Shown here in pieces: positions 19,660 to 27,362 of a stretch of DNA of 64,000 nt; position 1 is the stretch's first letter; every line of letters starts with the position of its first letter. The DNA is from Phenylobacterium sp. (GTDB lineage: Bacteria; Pseudomonadota; Alphaproteobacteria; Caulobacterales; Caulobacteraceae). The position numbers and the translations under genes were made by a program. The notes under the pieces are model-generated. The model was not told the DNA's origin. It saw nothing but the letters and a program-made list of their open reading frames with translations, and made no database searches. The stretch lies in assembly GCF_030680185.1 (NCBI RefSeq), contig NZ_JAUXVZ010000020.1:19546-83545 (forward strand). The letters run 5' to 3'.

Positions 19660-21002
19660 GCCGAGCCAGCCGCCCCACGGCGTCTCTGTTTGTCCAGGTC
19701 CTGATGCTGGTGGGGGTCAGCCTGATCACCGCCCAGGCGATCAGCGTCTTCCTGCTGTTCAACCTGCCGCCGCCGGTGCCGGACTTCTACCGCTTCTCGG
19801 AGATCGCCGCCGCCCTGCAGGGTCGCCCGGGCGAGCTGATCGAACGGCGCGATCTTCAGTTCCACCTCGCCGACGCCCCGCCTGAAGGCCAGTCGACCGC
19901 CGAAAGCATGATGTGGGCGAGAGACAAGCTCGCCGAGGACCTGGGCGTGGCGCCCAGCGCCATCGTCATCGCCAAGACCTACCGCCTGCCCATCTCCGAC
20001 CGCCGTGTCTTTCGCATCGTCCGCGACCGGATGGAGCGCGCCGGCGGCGAAGGCGTCGAAGACCGGTTCCTGGTGGCGCCGTTCGAGATCGCCATGCAGC
20101 GGCCGGACGGCCGGTGGGCCGTGGTGCGACCTCAGCGCGGCCTGGGGCTGAATGTCTGGCAACAGCGGGTCATGCTCTGGTTCCTGCTGTCGGCCCTGGT
20201 CATGGCGCCGATCGCCTGGATGTTCGCCCGGCGCCTGTCGAAGCCGTTCCGTCTGTTCGCCGAGGCCGCCGAGCGTCTGGGCCGCGATCCGGAGGCTCCG
20301 CCGCTCACCATCCGCGGCTCGGCCGAAATCGCCGTCGCCGCCCGGGCCTTCAACCAGATGCAGGAGCGCCTGCGCCGCTATGTTCAGGACCGCACCGCCA
20401 TGGTCGGCGCCATCGCCCACGACCTGCGCACCCCCCTGACGCGCCTGCGCTTCCGGATCGAGAACGCGCCGGAAGACCAGCGGGCCAAGATGGCGTCGGA
20501 CATCGACCAGATGGAGGCCATGGTCGCCGCCACCTTGGGTTTCGTCCGCGACGCCACCCGTCCTGGCCAGCGCACCAAGCTGGAACTGGCCTCACTGGTG
20601 GAAAGCGTCTGCGATGAAATGGCCGAGACGGGCGCAGCCATCGAGGTCGAGCGGGCCGAGAAGGTGGTCATCGAGGGCGATCCCGTGGCCTTGCGCCGGC
20701 TGGTCACCAATCTCGTGGAAAACGCGGTCAAGTTCGGTGATCGGGGCCGGGCGCGGGTGATCACCGGCGAGCGCGCCGTCATCATCGAGATCGACGACGA
20801 AGGCCCCGGCATTCCCGAAGCCGAGATCGAGCGGGTCTTCGAGCCCTTCTACCGCCGCGAGCCCTCCCGCAGCCGCGGCACCGGCGGGATTGGCCTCGGC
20901 CTGGCCGTCGTGCGCTCCATCGCCCGCAGCCACGGGGGCGATGTGACCATGGTCAACCGCCCCGGCGGCGGACTGACGGCGCGGGTGACTTTGCCCGGTT
21001 AG
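19656..21002 (+). CDS. Sensor histidine kinase, EnvZ-like
   Basis: 448 aa. TM1 is LFVQVLMLVGVSLITAQAISVFLLF near the N-terminus, followed by a periplasmic sensor region of about 130 residues, TM2 (VMLWFLLSALVMAPIAWMF) and HAMP. The HisKA phosphoacceptor is H255 in AIAHDLRTPLTRLRF. ATP-binding motifs are LVTNLVENAVKFGD (N box), IDDEGPGIPE (G1) and GTGGIGLGLAVVRSI (G2). The GTG start overlaps the regulator stop (GTGA), so the two form an operon. Confidence 0.93.
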   Translation: MSRASRPTASLFVQVLMLVGVSLITAQAISVFLLFNLPPPVPDFYRFSEIAAALQGRPGELIERRDLQFHLADAPPEGQSTAESMMWARDKLAEDLGVAPSAIVIAKTYRLPISDRRVFRIVRDRMERAGGEGVEDRFLVAPFEIAMQRPDGRWAVVRPQRGLGLNVWQQRVMLWFLLSALVMAPIAWMFARRLSKPFRLFAEAAERLGRDPEAPPLTIRGSAEIAVAARAFNQMQERLRRYVQDRTAMVGAIAHDLRTPLTRLRFRIENAPEDQRAKMASDIDQMEAMVAATLGFVRDATRPGQRTKLELASLVESVCDEMAETGAAIEVERAEKVVIEGDPVALRRLVTNLVENAVKFGDRGRARVITGERAVIIEIDDEGPGIPEAEIERVFEPFYRREPSRSRGTGGIGLGLAVVRSIARSHGGDVTMVNRPGGGLTARVTLPG

Positions 21003-21181
21003 CGGAAGGCGCGGGACGGGGCGCAGCCGGCGGGTTACCGGGATGCCTCTGTAAAAATTCCGAGATTCGGCGACGCAACCTCAGATGCGATTCGCGGGTT
21101 GCTAGAGCGGAGCCTTACGCGGCCCTCCGGATCCGGAGCGTCGGGCGAGAGTTCCGACGCCGCCTGCAAGGAGTGACCCTG

Positions 21182-21403
21182 ATGAGCATTGCCGACCAAA
21201 CCCCCCCCCGCGCCCGTCGCGGCTTCGCCGCCATGAACCCTGAGCGCCGTCGAGAAATCGCGCGCAAGGGTGGCGCCAGCGTGCCCGGCGAGAAGCGCAG
21301 CTTCGCCAAAGACCGTGATCTGGCCGCCTCGGCCGGACGGAAGGGCGGCGAGGCGTCGCGCGGAGGCGGTCGCCGCGAAACCGACGAAACGCCGGAATCC
21401 TGA
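21182..21403 (+). CDS. KGG-motif (Con-10-like) stress protein
   Basis: 73 aa, strongly hydrophilic. Two KGG repeats are visible: FAAMNPERRREIARKGGASVP and KDRDLAASAGRKGGEASRGG. This is the general-stress KGG domain found in proteins such as GsiB and fungal Con-10. The ATG at 21182 has AAGGAG upstream. The protein is probably linked to desiccation or stress tolerance, in keeping with the ecfG region nearby, but I see no EcfG-type promoter in front of it. Confidence 0.8.
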   Translation: MSIADQTPPRARRGFAAMNPERRREIARKGGASVPGEKRSFAKDRDLAASAGRKGGEASRGGGRRETDETPES

Positions 21404-21502
21404 ACGCGGCGAGGTTCAGGCCCTGAGCCTGAACCGCCCAGCCGAGGCTGAACATCCTGAAGCGCGCCAGAGGTGATTGGGGCCACTCGCCTCCCGCGCG
21501 TT

Positions 21503-23728
21503 TCAGGCGCTCAGCAGAAAAATCCCAAATGCCGGCTCTGGACTGATCCAACGCCGCTCCATTCGCCATCCGGCCTTAGCCGCCAGAGCTTCCAGCCGCT
21601 CTGGCGTGAATTTGTGCGAGTTCTCCGTGTGGATGGTCTCGCCGGCGGCGAAATCGAAGCGGCGACCGGCGACCTGCACGCTCTGGGCCTTGCTGGACAC
21701 CAGATGCATTTCAATCCGGGCCTGATCGGCGTTCCAGAGCGCGCGATGTGAGAAGGCGGAAAGGTCGAAGTCGGCGGCCAGCTCGCGGTTCATCCGCACC
21801 AGCAGGTTCAGATTGAATGCCGCCGTCACCCCTTGCGCATCGTCATAGGCCGCCACCAGGACGTCTTCGCCCTTGACCAGGTCGGCGCCCACCAGGAAGC
21901 GCGCGCCGTCCCCTAGCAGGTGGCGCGCATTGACCAGGAACTCCACGGCCTCCTCCGGCGTCAGATTGCCGATGGTCGAGCCGGGGAAGAACCCCACTGC
22001 CGGGCGCCCCTGGGCCTGGGCCGGCAGGTCCAGAGCCGTGGTGAAATCGTCCGCCAGGGGCGCGACAGCCAGGCTCGGATAGTCGGCCGAGAGGCTGGCC
22101 ACGGCCTCATCCAGGGCGCTGGGGCTGATATCGATGGGGGTGTAGACCGCCACCTGCGGGGCGTGGTCGAGGATTTCGCGAGTCTTGAGGCTGGCGCCGC
22201 TGCCGAACTCCACAAGGACGGCGTCGGGCGGGATAAAAGCGGCCACCTCGGCGGCGACGTCCTTGAGCAGGGCGAGCTCTGTGCGCGTCGGATAGTATTC
22301 CGGCAGCCCGCAGATATCCTCAAACAGCCGCGAGCCCTCGGCGTCATAGAAGTACTTCGGCGATATCGCCTTCTGCCGCCGCGCCAGCCCCGAGAGGACA
22401 TCGGCCTCGAACGCGCTGCGGCGACGCGCAGGCTTGGGCGCGGCGCCATCCTTGGCCAGGCGCAGCCCGGAGAACATCCACCGCTGATGCGGGTGGAAGA
22501 AGTTGCGGTAGGTGGCCCGCACATGGCCGGCCGGCGTCACGCAGGCCCCGCCGCGTAGCACCATCTGGCCGCTCATGAACTTGCCATTGTACTCGCCCAC
22601 CGCGCCTTCGGCCGGGGCGAAGCCGGGATAGGGGCCATAGGCGCTGCGGGTCCATTCCCAGAGATCGCCGAACATCTGGCGCAGGCCAGATCCGCTGGCG
22701 GCGCTCGGCGCCGGCGTCGCCCGGTCGAGGAAGTTGCCCCGCCGGGGAAGCTGGGCCGCGGCGTGCTCCCACTCGGCTTCGGTGGGCAACCTCGCGCCCG
22801 CCCAGGTGGCGAAGGCGTCGGCCTCGAAATAGCTGAGATGGGCCACCGGCAGGTGCGGGTCGACAGGACGCAGGCCCTGCAGGCTCATGGCGCTCCAACC
22901 GGTGCCGGCCTCGGCCTCCTGCCAGTAGAAGGGCGCACGCCACCCCTCGGCCTGGACCCGGGCCCAGCCGTCGGACAGCCAGAGTTCCGCGCGCTCATAG
23001 CCCCCGTCGGCCATGAAGCTCAGCCATTCGCCGTTGGTCACCAGACGGTCGGCCAGGCTGTAGGGCGCCAGATAGGTCTTGTGGCGCGGCCCCTCATTGT
23101 CGAAGGCGAAGCCCGGCCCGTGATGGCCGACCTCGACCAGACCGCCCTCGAAGCTCTGAAATCCAAGGGGACCAGGATCTGCGGCCAGGCCCGTGACCGC
23201 GCTGCGGCCATAGGCGGGCTTCAGCGGCGACTGGGCGAACAGGTGCAGGACGTCCATCAGGATCAACTCCTGATGCTGTTCCTCATGGGCGAGGCCCAGA
23301 TCGAACAGGTCCGCGAAGTCCGACGCGCCAGACAGCAGCAGGCGAGTCATCGCCTCGTCCACATGGGCGCGATAGGCCATCACCCGCTCCTGGGAGGGGC
23401 GGGTCAGAAGACCCCGCTGAGGTCGTGGCTGACGGGGTCCCAGAGCCTCGTAATAGGAGTTGAACAGGAAGCCGAACCGCTCGTCGAAGACGCGATAGGC
23501 CGGCAGATGAGGCGTCAGCAGGAAGGTCTCGAAAAACCAGGTGGTGTGGGCCAGATGCCATTTGGTCGGGCTGGCGTCGGGCATGGACTGGGCCAGCTGG
23601 TCTTCCGGGGAAAGGTCGCGGACCAGATGCTCGGTTCGCGCCCGGGCGGCCAAGTACCGTTCCAGTCGCGCATGAGCTGGCGCGTCCTGGGCCGCGAAGG
23701 TCATGGTTGCGTCGTCCGAAGGCGCCAT
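21503..23728 (-). CDS. EgtB-EgtD fusion: ergothioneine sulfoxide synthase plus histidine methyltransferase
   Basis: 741 aa in one uninterrupted frame. Residues about 1-420 are EgtB: a DinB-like bundle (WHLAHTTWFFETFLL, then LAHEEQHQELILMDVLH with iron-binding histidines) and an FGE-sulfatase domain (RLPTEAEWEHAAAQ, MFGDLWEWTRSAYGPYPGF, VLRGGACVTP, YRNFFHPHQRWMFSGLRLA). A short basic linker leads to EgtD from about 425: SPKYFYDAEGSRLFEDICGLPEYYPTRTE, SAM motif VEFGSGASLKTREIL and GSTIGNLTPEEA. Together these trimethylate histidine to hercynine and attach cysteine as a sulfoxide. The start chosen is ATG 23728, behind GGGGAGGGG; ATG 23704 is the alternative. egtA, egtC and egtE are not nearby. 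Confidence 0.93.
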   Translation of the reverse strand: MAPSDDATMTFAAQDAPAHARLERYLAARARTEHLVRDLSPEDQLAQSMPDASPTKWHLAHTTWFFETFLLTPHLPAYRVFDERFGFLFNSYYEALGPRQPRPQRGLLTRPSQERVMAYRAHVDEAMTRLLLSGASDFADLFDLGLAHEEQHQELILMDVLHLFAQSPLKPAYGRSAVTGLAADPGPLGFQSFEGGLVEVGHHGPGFAFDNEGPRHKTYLAPYSLADRLVTNGEWLSFMADGGYERAELWLSDGWARVQAEGWRAPFYWQEAEAGTGWSAMSLQGLRPVDPHLPVAHLSYFEADAFATWAGARLPTEAEWEHAAAQLPRRGNFLDRATPAPSAASGSGLRQMFGDLWEWTRSAYGPYPGFAPAEGAVGEYNGKFMSGQMVLRGGACVTPAGHVRATYRNFFHPHQRWMFSGLRLAKDGAAPKPARRRSAFEADVLSGLARRQKAISPKYFYDAEGSRLFEDICGLPEYYPTRTELALLKDVAAEVAAFIPPDAVLVEFGSGASLKTREILDHAPQVAVYTPIDISPSALDEAVASLSADYPSLAVAPLADDFTTALDLPAQAQGRPAVGFFPGSTIGNLTPEEAVEFLVNARHLLGDGARFLVGADLVKGEDVLVAAYDDAQGVTAAFNLNLLVRMNRELAADFDLSAFSHRALWNADQARIEMHLVSSKAQSVQVAGRRFDFAAGETIHTENSHKFTPERLEALAAKAGWRMERRWISPEPAFGIFLLSA

Positions 23729-23861
23729 TCCACCCCTCCCCATCCCGGTTCCGCAAAGCCAGCCGGCCGCGCGCCTTCGCCAATGCGAAGGTTCAAGGAC
23801 GAACGCCGATCGGGCGCGCCCTGTTCCCTTAGGTTGGTCCTCGGCCCCCCTGGCGCAACCC

Positions 23862-23886
23862 GGAACGGAAGACTCCCGGCCACGTT
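23862..23886 (+). promoter_or_regulatory. EcfG-type promoter of ecfG
   Basis: GGAAC (23862-23866), 16 bases, then CGTT (23883-23886), matching the alphaproteobacterial general-stress consensus GGAAC-N16/17-CGTT. It lies 56 bases before the ecfG start and implies autoregulation by EcfG. Confidence 0.75.
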
Positions 23887-23942
23887 TGGGGGATTGGCCG
23901 GGCGGCCGATCGCCCACCAAGGTCGACCCTTAAGGAGTAGGT

Positions 23943-24497
23943 GTGTCGAGCGAAGGCTCCCAGATGACGCGCGACGGATGGCGGGACGCCGTGGTGGCGA
24001 TGATCCCGGCCTTGCGCGCCTTCGGCTGGTCTCTGACCCACAATGGATCGGACGCTGACGATCTGGTGCAGGACACCCTGATCAAGGCCTGGTCCAACCG
24101 CGACAAGTTCGAGCCGGGGACCAATCTGCGCGCCTGGCTCTTCACCATTCTGCGCAACACCTACTACACCCAGATCGCCCGCCGACGCCGCGAGGTGCGC
24201 GACGAGGATGGCGACTACGCCAAGCAGCTGAAAACGCCGCCAAGTCAGGACTGGAGCGTCGCCATGCAGGATTTGCAGGCCGGCCTCGCCCAGCTTCCCG
24301 ATGAACATCGCGAGGCGCTGATCCTGGTGGGCGCGGCGGGGCTCAGCTACGAAGAGGCGGCCGAAATCTGCGGCTGCGCCGTCGGCACCATCAAGAGCCG
24401 GGTGAACCGGGCGCGCAATCGACTGGTCAAGATCATGGAGGACACCGAGTCCTCGGACCCGGCCCCGGGCCCCCCAGACGCGGTCAGGTCCCGCTAG
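23943..24497 (+). CDS. ecfG: General stress response sigma factor EcfG (SigT-like)
   Basis: 184 aa. Sigma region 2 is LRAFGWSLTHNGSDADDLVQDTLIKAWSNRDKFEPGTNLRAWLFTILRNTYYTQ. Region 4 is LAQLPDEHREALILVGAAGLSYEEAAEICGCAVGTIKSRVNRARNRL. Both are nearly diagnostic of the alphaproteobacterial EcfG group, which drives the general stress regulon when NepR is titrated by PhyR-P. The start is GTG 23943 behind AAGGAG. Upstream is a matching EcfG promoter. nepR lies downstream and convergent, overlapping the last 14 bases, rather than in the usual nepR-ecfG operon. phyR is not in the window. Confidence 0.93.
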   Translation: MSSEGSQMTRDGWRDAVVAMIPALRAFGWSLTHNGSDADDLVQDTLIKAWSNRDKFEPGTNLRAWLFTILRNTYYTQIARRRREVRDEDGDYAKQLKTPPSQDWSVAMQDLQAGLAQLPDEHREALILVGAAGLSYEEAAEICGCAVGTIKSRVNRARNRLVKIMEDTESSDPAPGPPDAVRSR

Positions 24498-24660
24498 CAA
24501 CTTGCAGCGGCGGCGGCGCCAGATCGCTCTCGGTATCGCCATCCAGCTGGTCGACCACGGACATGATGGAGTCCGGCACAGGTCGTGACTGAAGCTGCTG
24601 GAACATGGCGGACAGCTGTTGGGTCAGGTCATCCTTCGCCGGGCGCAGGTCGGCCGACAT
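24484..24660 (-). CDS. nepR: Anti-sigma factor NepR
   Basis: 58 aa from ATG 24660, which has GGAG eight bases upstream; an ATG at 24696 would add 12 residues. The core LTQQLSAMFQQLQSRPVPDSIMSVVDQLDG matches the NepR two-helix signature, in which the second helix follows a P-x-P-D/E turn. NepR binds EcfG and is released by phosphorylated PhyR. Its gene is convergent with ecfG and shares 14 bases of 3' sequence, an uncommon arrangement. Identification rests on this short motif plus the adjacency to ecfG. Confidence 0.82.
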   Translation of the reverse strand: MSADLRPAKDDLTQQLSAMFQQLQSRPVPDSIMSVVDQLDGDTESDLAPPPLQVASGT

Positions 24661-24723
24661 ATCGAAACTCCAGTAAGAGGTCCGCAGATTTTCCATGAGG
24701 AAGGTTAATGCAGCCTGTCTGAC

Positions 24724-24749
24724 GGAACGAGTCCCAGCGCGCAGGGGTT
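24724..24749 (+). promoter_or_regulatory. EcfG-like promoter of the small hydrophilic protein gene
   Basis: GGAAC (24724-24728), 17 bases, then GGTT (24746-24749). The -35 is perfect and the -10 differs from CGTT by one base. It is 25 bases before the ATG at 24775. Confidence 0.5.
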
Positions 24750-24774
24750 GAACGGGACCATCCAAGGAGACCCC

Positions 24775-25011
24775 ATGGCCGAACACCCCAAGCCGCCCGC
24801 CTCCTCCACCGAACGCACCAGCGACACGCCTGGCCAGACCCGCCCGGGCGCCCAGGCCTTCGGCATCGGCGCCGAGGAGTCGCGGCCCGAGTCCAGCGGC
24901 ATCGTCGATGAGCACAAGGCCTATGTGAAGAAGATCGGCCATCCCACCGCCCCTGAAACCGACCTCGGCGAACCGGCGGAGGAGATGCCCGACCCCACTG
25001 AAAATCCCTGA
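24775..25011 (+). CDS. Small hydrophilic protein, probable stress-regulon member
   Basis: 78 aa, with no membrane segment and rich in Pro, Glu, Thr and Ser: MAEHPKPPASSTERTSDTPGQTRPGAQAF at the start, then a more ordered EESRPESSGIVDEHKAYVKKIGHP. The ATG 24775 has AAGGAG at the right distance. I do not recognise the family. An EcfG-like promoter directly upstream and the location beside ecfG/nepR suggest stress induction. It is likely intrinsically disordered. Confidence 0.65.
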   Translation: MAEHPKPPASSTERTSDTPGQTRPGAQAFGIGAEESRPESSGIVDEHKAYVKKIGHPTAPETDLGEPAEEMPDPTENP

Positions 25012-25061
25012 TCTGAAGTGCGTGCTGGAACCTGCGCCACGGCGCGGGCCTTATCTGCGGC

Positions 25062-25694
25062 ATGATCCAAGCTGACGCCGCAGGCGGCTTCCAAGGCGGC
25101 CTGACGTCGCTGCTGCAAGACCATCCAGAGCAGGCCGGCCTGGTCATCGGCCTGCTGGTCTTCGCCGAGAGCCTGGCCTTCGTCGGCTTCTTCGTTCCCT
25201 CGACGCCCATGCTCCTGGCCATCGGCGCGATGCTGGGCGCGGGCCTGCTGGAGCCAGGCCCTCTGCTGCTCTACGCCATCCTCGGCGCGGTGCTCGGCGA
25301 CGCCGTCTCTTATGAGCTCGGCCGTTGGATGGGCCCGTCGGCCCTGCGCCATCGGATGCTCAAGCGCCGTCGTCGCGCTATCGCCCGCGCGCGCCTGTTC
25401 ATCCGCAAGGCCGGGATGCTGACCATGGTGATCGGCCGATTCACCGGCCCCATACGCTCACTGGTTCCGCTAGCCGCCGGCATGCTGAAAATGCGTCGCA
25501 CCCAGTTCCAGATCGCCAATCTGATCGGCGCAGTCCTGTGGATTCCCGTGATGCTCGCGCCGGGCTATCTGGCCGCACAGGGCCTGAGCCTGCTGCCAGA
25601 AGGGATGCTGGAGCCGGTGCTGGCGGGCCTCGCCATCGCCGCCATGGGCCTGCTGTTCTGGAAGTGGCGCAAGCGCCGGGCGACCTCAGGCTGA
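25062..25694 (+). CDS. DedA family membrane protein
   Basis: 210 aa. The family core is present: LLVFAESLAFVGFFVPSTPMLLAIGAM, GAVLGDAVSYELGRWMG, and FIRKAGMLTMVIGRFTGPIRSLVPLAAGMLKMRRTQFQ with the conserved R-F-x-G-x-x-R motif. It ends in a basic tail (KWRKRR). DedA proteins act in lipid carrier flipping and envelope homeostasis. A weak EcfG-like element (GGAAC at 25027-25031, CCTT at 25049-25052) sits just upstream. It is convergent with, and overlaps by nine bases, the hybrid kinase gene. Confidence 0.88.
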   Translation: MIQADAAGGFQGGLTSLLQDHPEQAGLVIGLLVFAESLAFVGFFVPSTPMLLAIGAMLGAGLLEPGPLLLYAILGAVLGDAVSYELGRWMGPSALRHRMLKRRRRAIARARLFIRKAGMLTMVIGRFTGPIRSLVPLAAGMLKMRRTQFQIANLIGAVLWIPVMLAPGYLAAQGLSLLPEGMLEPVLAGLAIAAMGLLFWKWRKRRATSG

Positions 25695-27362
25695 GACCGT
25701 CACCATTTCGTTGATCTTGGCGGCCAGCTCCTCCAGGCGGAACGGCTTGGCCACCATCGACATGTTGGCGCCCAGGAAGTCGGCGCGGATCGTCGCGTTT
25801 TCCGCATAGCCGGTGATGAACAGGATCGGCAGATCCGGTCGGTGCGCGCGGGCGACCTCGGCGAGTTCTCGGCCATTCATCCCTGGCAGGCCGACATCCG
25901 AGATCAGAAGATCGAACGGCGTCGGCGAGGCCAGGATGGGGATCGCAGCGTGGGGCTCGGCCGCCTCGACGGGGAAGTAGCCCAGCTCCTGGAGCACTTC
26001 GCGGACCAGCAGACGAACAGCCGGATCGTCCTCGACCACAAGCACGCGCTGGCCGTCGCCATGCGGGGCGATAGTCTCCGGCGCGGCCTCGGCGGCCGCC
26101 TCGTCCGCCGTGGCGGGCAGCAAAAGCTCGATGCGAGTCCCCGCCCCTGGCCGGCTGTCGATGCGCACATGGCCACCGCTCTGGCGGGCGAAGCCATAGA
26201 CCATGGAAAGCCCGAGACCCGTCCCCTGCCCCAGCGGCTTGGTGGTGAAGAAGGGATCGAAGACCTTCTCCACCAACTCCGGCGTCATGCCGACCCCGGT
26301 GTCGGAGACCGTGATCATCACATAGGCGCCGGGCTCCAATCCCGGGTGCTGCACGGTTTCGGCTTCGTCCAGACGCACAGCGCCCGTGCCGATGGTCAGG
26401 ACGCCACCGTCGGGCATGGCGTCGCGCGCGTTGATCGCCAGGTTCAGAAGGGCGCTTTCGAGCTGGTTGACGTCGACGATGGCCCGCGGAACGTCCGGGT
26501 CGAGGGCGAACTGGAGCTGAATGCGTTCGTCGACCGAACCCCGGATCAACTCGTTGAGCGACGCCGCCAGGCTGTTGATGTCGGTGGGCTTGGGGTCCAG
26601 GGACTGGCGGCGCGAAAAGGCCAGCAGGCGCTGGGTGAGCGCCGCCGCGCGGCTGGCCGAAGCGGTCGCCGCATCCATGAACCGATCGAGATCATCGAGC
26701 CGATTGGAGGCGATCCGCCGCCGCATGATGTCCAGCGAGCCGATCACGCCCGTGAGCATGTTGTTGAAATCGTGGGCGATCCCGCCGGTCAGCTGCCCCA
26801 CCGCCTCCATCTTCTGGCTCTGACGGAGTGCGGCCTCGGCCAGGGCGCGCTGCGCCACCTCCTCCTGAAGCTCGGCCGTCCGCTCCTGCACCTTCAGTTC
26901 GAGAGCCTCGTGGCTCTGGGCCAGCAGCGCCATCTGGTCGCGCAGGGCGAACTGCCGCCTGCGACTGCGCAGGGCCACGTCGATGGCGCTCAGCAGGGAC
27001 CGCTGTCCCAAGGGGCGTTCGAGCAGGATCGCATTGGTGATGTCGGCGAGCAGTCGTCCAGCCTGGCCATCGGCCGGCCGGCCGCTGGGGCGCGGCGAGG
27101 TGAGCAGGAGGACAGGGAGGTCCGACCAGCCTGGCTGGACCGCCAGGACCTGGCTCAGAGCCCCCTGGGCCACCAGACCTTCTTCCGTCACCAGAACGGC
27201 GCCGGTGCTTTCGTCGACCGCGGCGGCCAAGCTTGGGAGATTGGCGAACACGCGGGCTTCGAACCCGCCGCGGCGCAGCAGGTCGGCGATCGTCTCACCG
27301 TCGCGGCCGTAGGGGGCGCAGACGAGGATCGGATTCAGGTCACTCACGTCCCTAGGTTTCAC
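25686..27362 (-). CDS. Hybrid histidine kinase with C-terminal receiver
   Basis: 558 aa, cytoplasmic, no membrane segment. The order is an N-terminal receiver-like domain (about 10-125) without an obvious phosphoacceptor, a coiled coil (about 140-180), HisKA with H197 in GGIAHDFNNMLTGVIGSLD, HATPase_c (LLNLAINARDAM, DTGVGM, GTGLGLSMVYGFA), and a C-terminal receiver with D489 in LLISDVGLPGMNG. It overlaps the KaiC-like gene by 11 bases and is surely co-transcribed. The GTG at 27362 is used; GTG 27347 (MSDLNPILV) is equally plausible. It may read the state of the KaiC partner. Confidence 0.88.
   Translation of the reverse strand: MKPRDVSDLNPILVCAPYGRDGETIADLLRRGGFEARVFANLPSLAAAVDESTGAVLVTEEGLVAQGALSQVLAVQPGWSDLPVLLLTSPRPSGRPADGQAGRLLADITNAILLERPLGQRSLLSAIDVALRSRRRQFALRDQMALLAQSHEALELKVQERTAELQEEVAQRALAEAALRQSQKMEAVGQLTGGIAHDFNNMLTGVIGSLDIMRRRIASNRLDDLDRFMDAATASASRAAALTQRLLAFSRRQSLDPKPTDINSLAASLNELIRGSVDERIQLQFALDPDVPRAIVDVNQLESALLNLAINARDAMPDGGVLTIGTGAVRLDEAETVQHPGLEPGAYVMITVSDTGVGMTPELVEKVFDPFFTTKPLGQGTGLGLSMVYGFARQSGGHVRIDSRPGAGTRIELLLPATADEAAAEAAPETIAPHGDGQRVLVVEDDPAVRLLVREVLQELGYFPVEAAEPHAAIPILASPTPFDLLISDVGLPGMNGRELAEVARAHRPDLPILFITGYAENATIRADFLGANMSMVAKPFRLEELAAKINEMVTVSA

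Noticed and set aside
25027..25052. EcfG-like element GGAAC-N17-CCTT before the DedA gene
   Set aside because: The -10 is off by one base and only ten bases precede the start codon, so it is too weak to list as a promoter.
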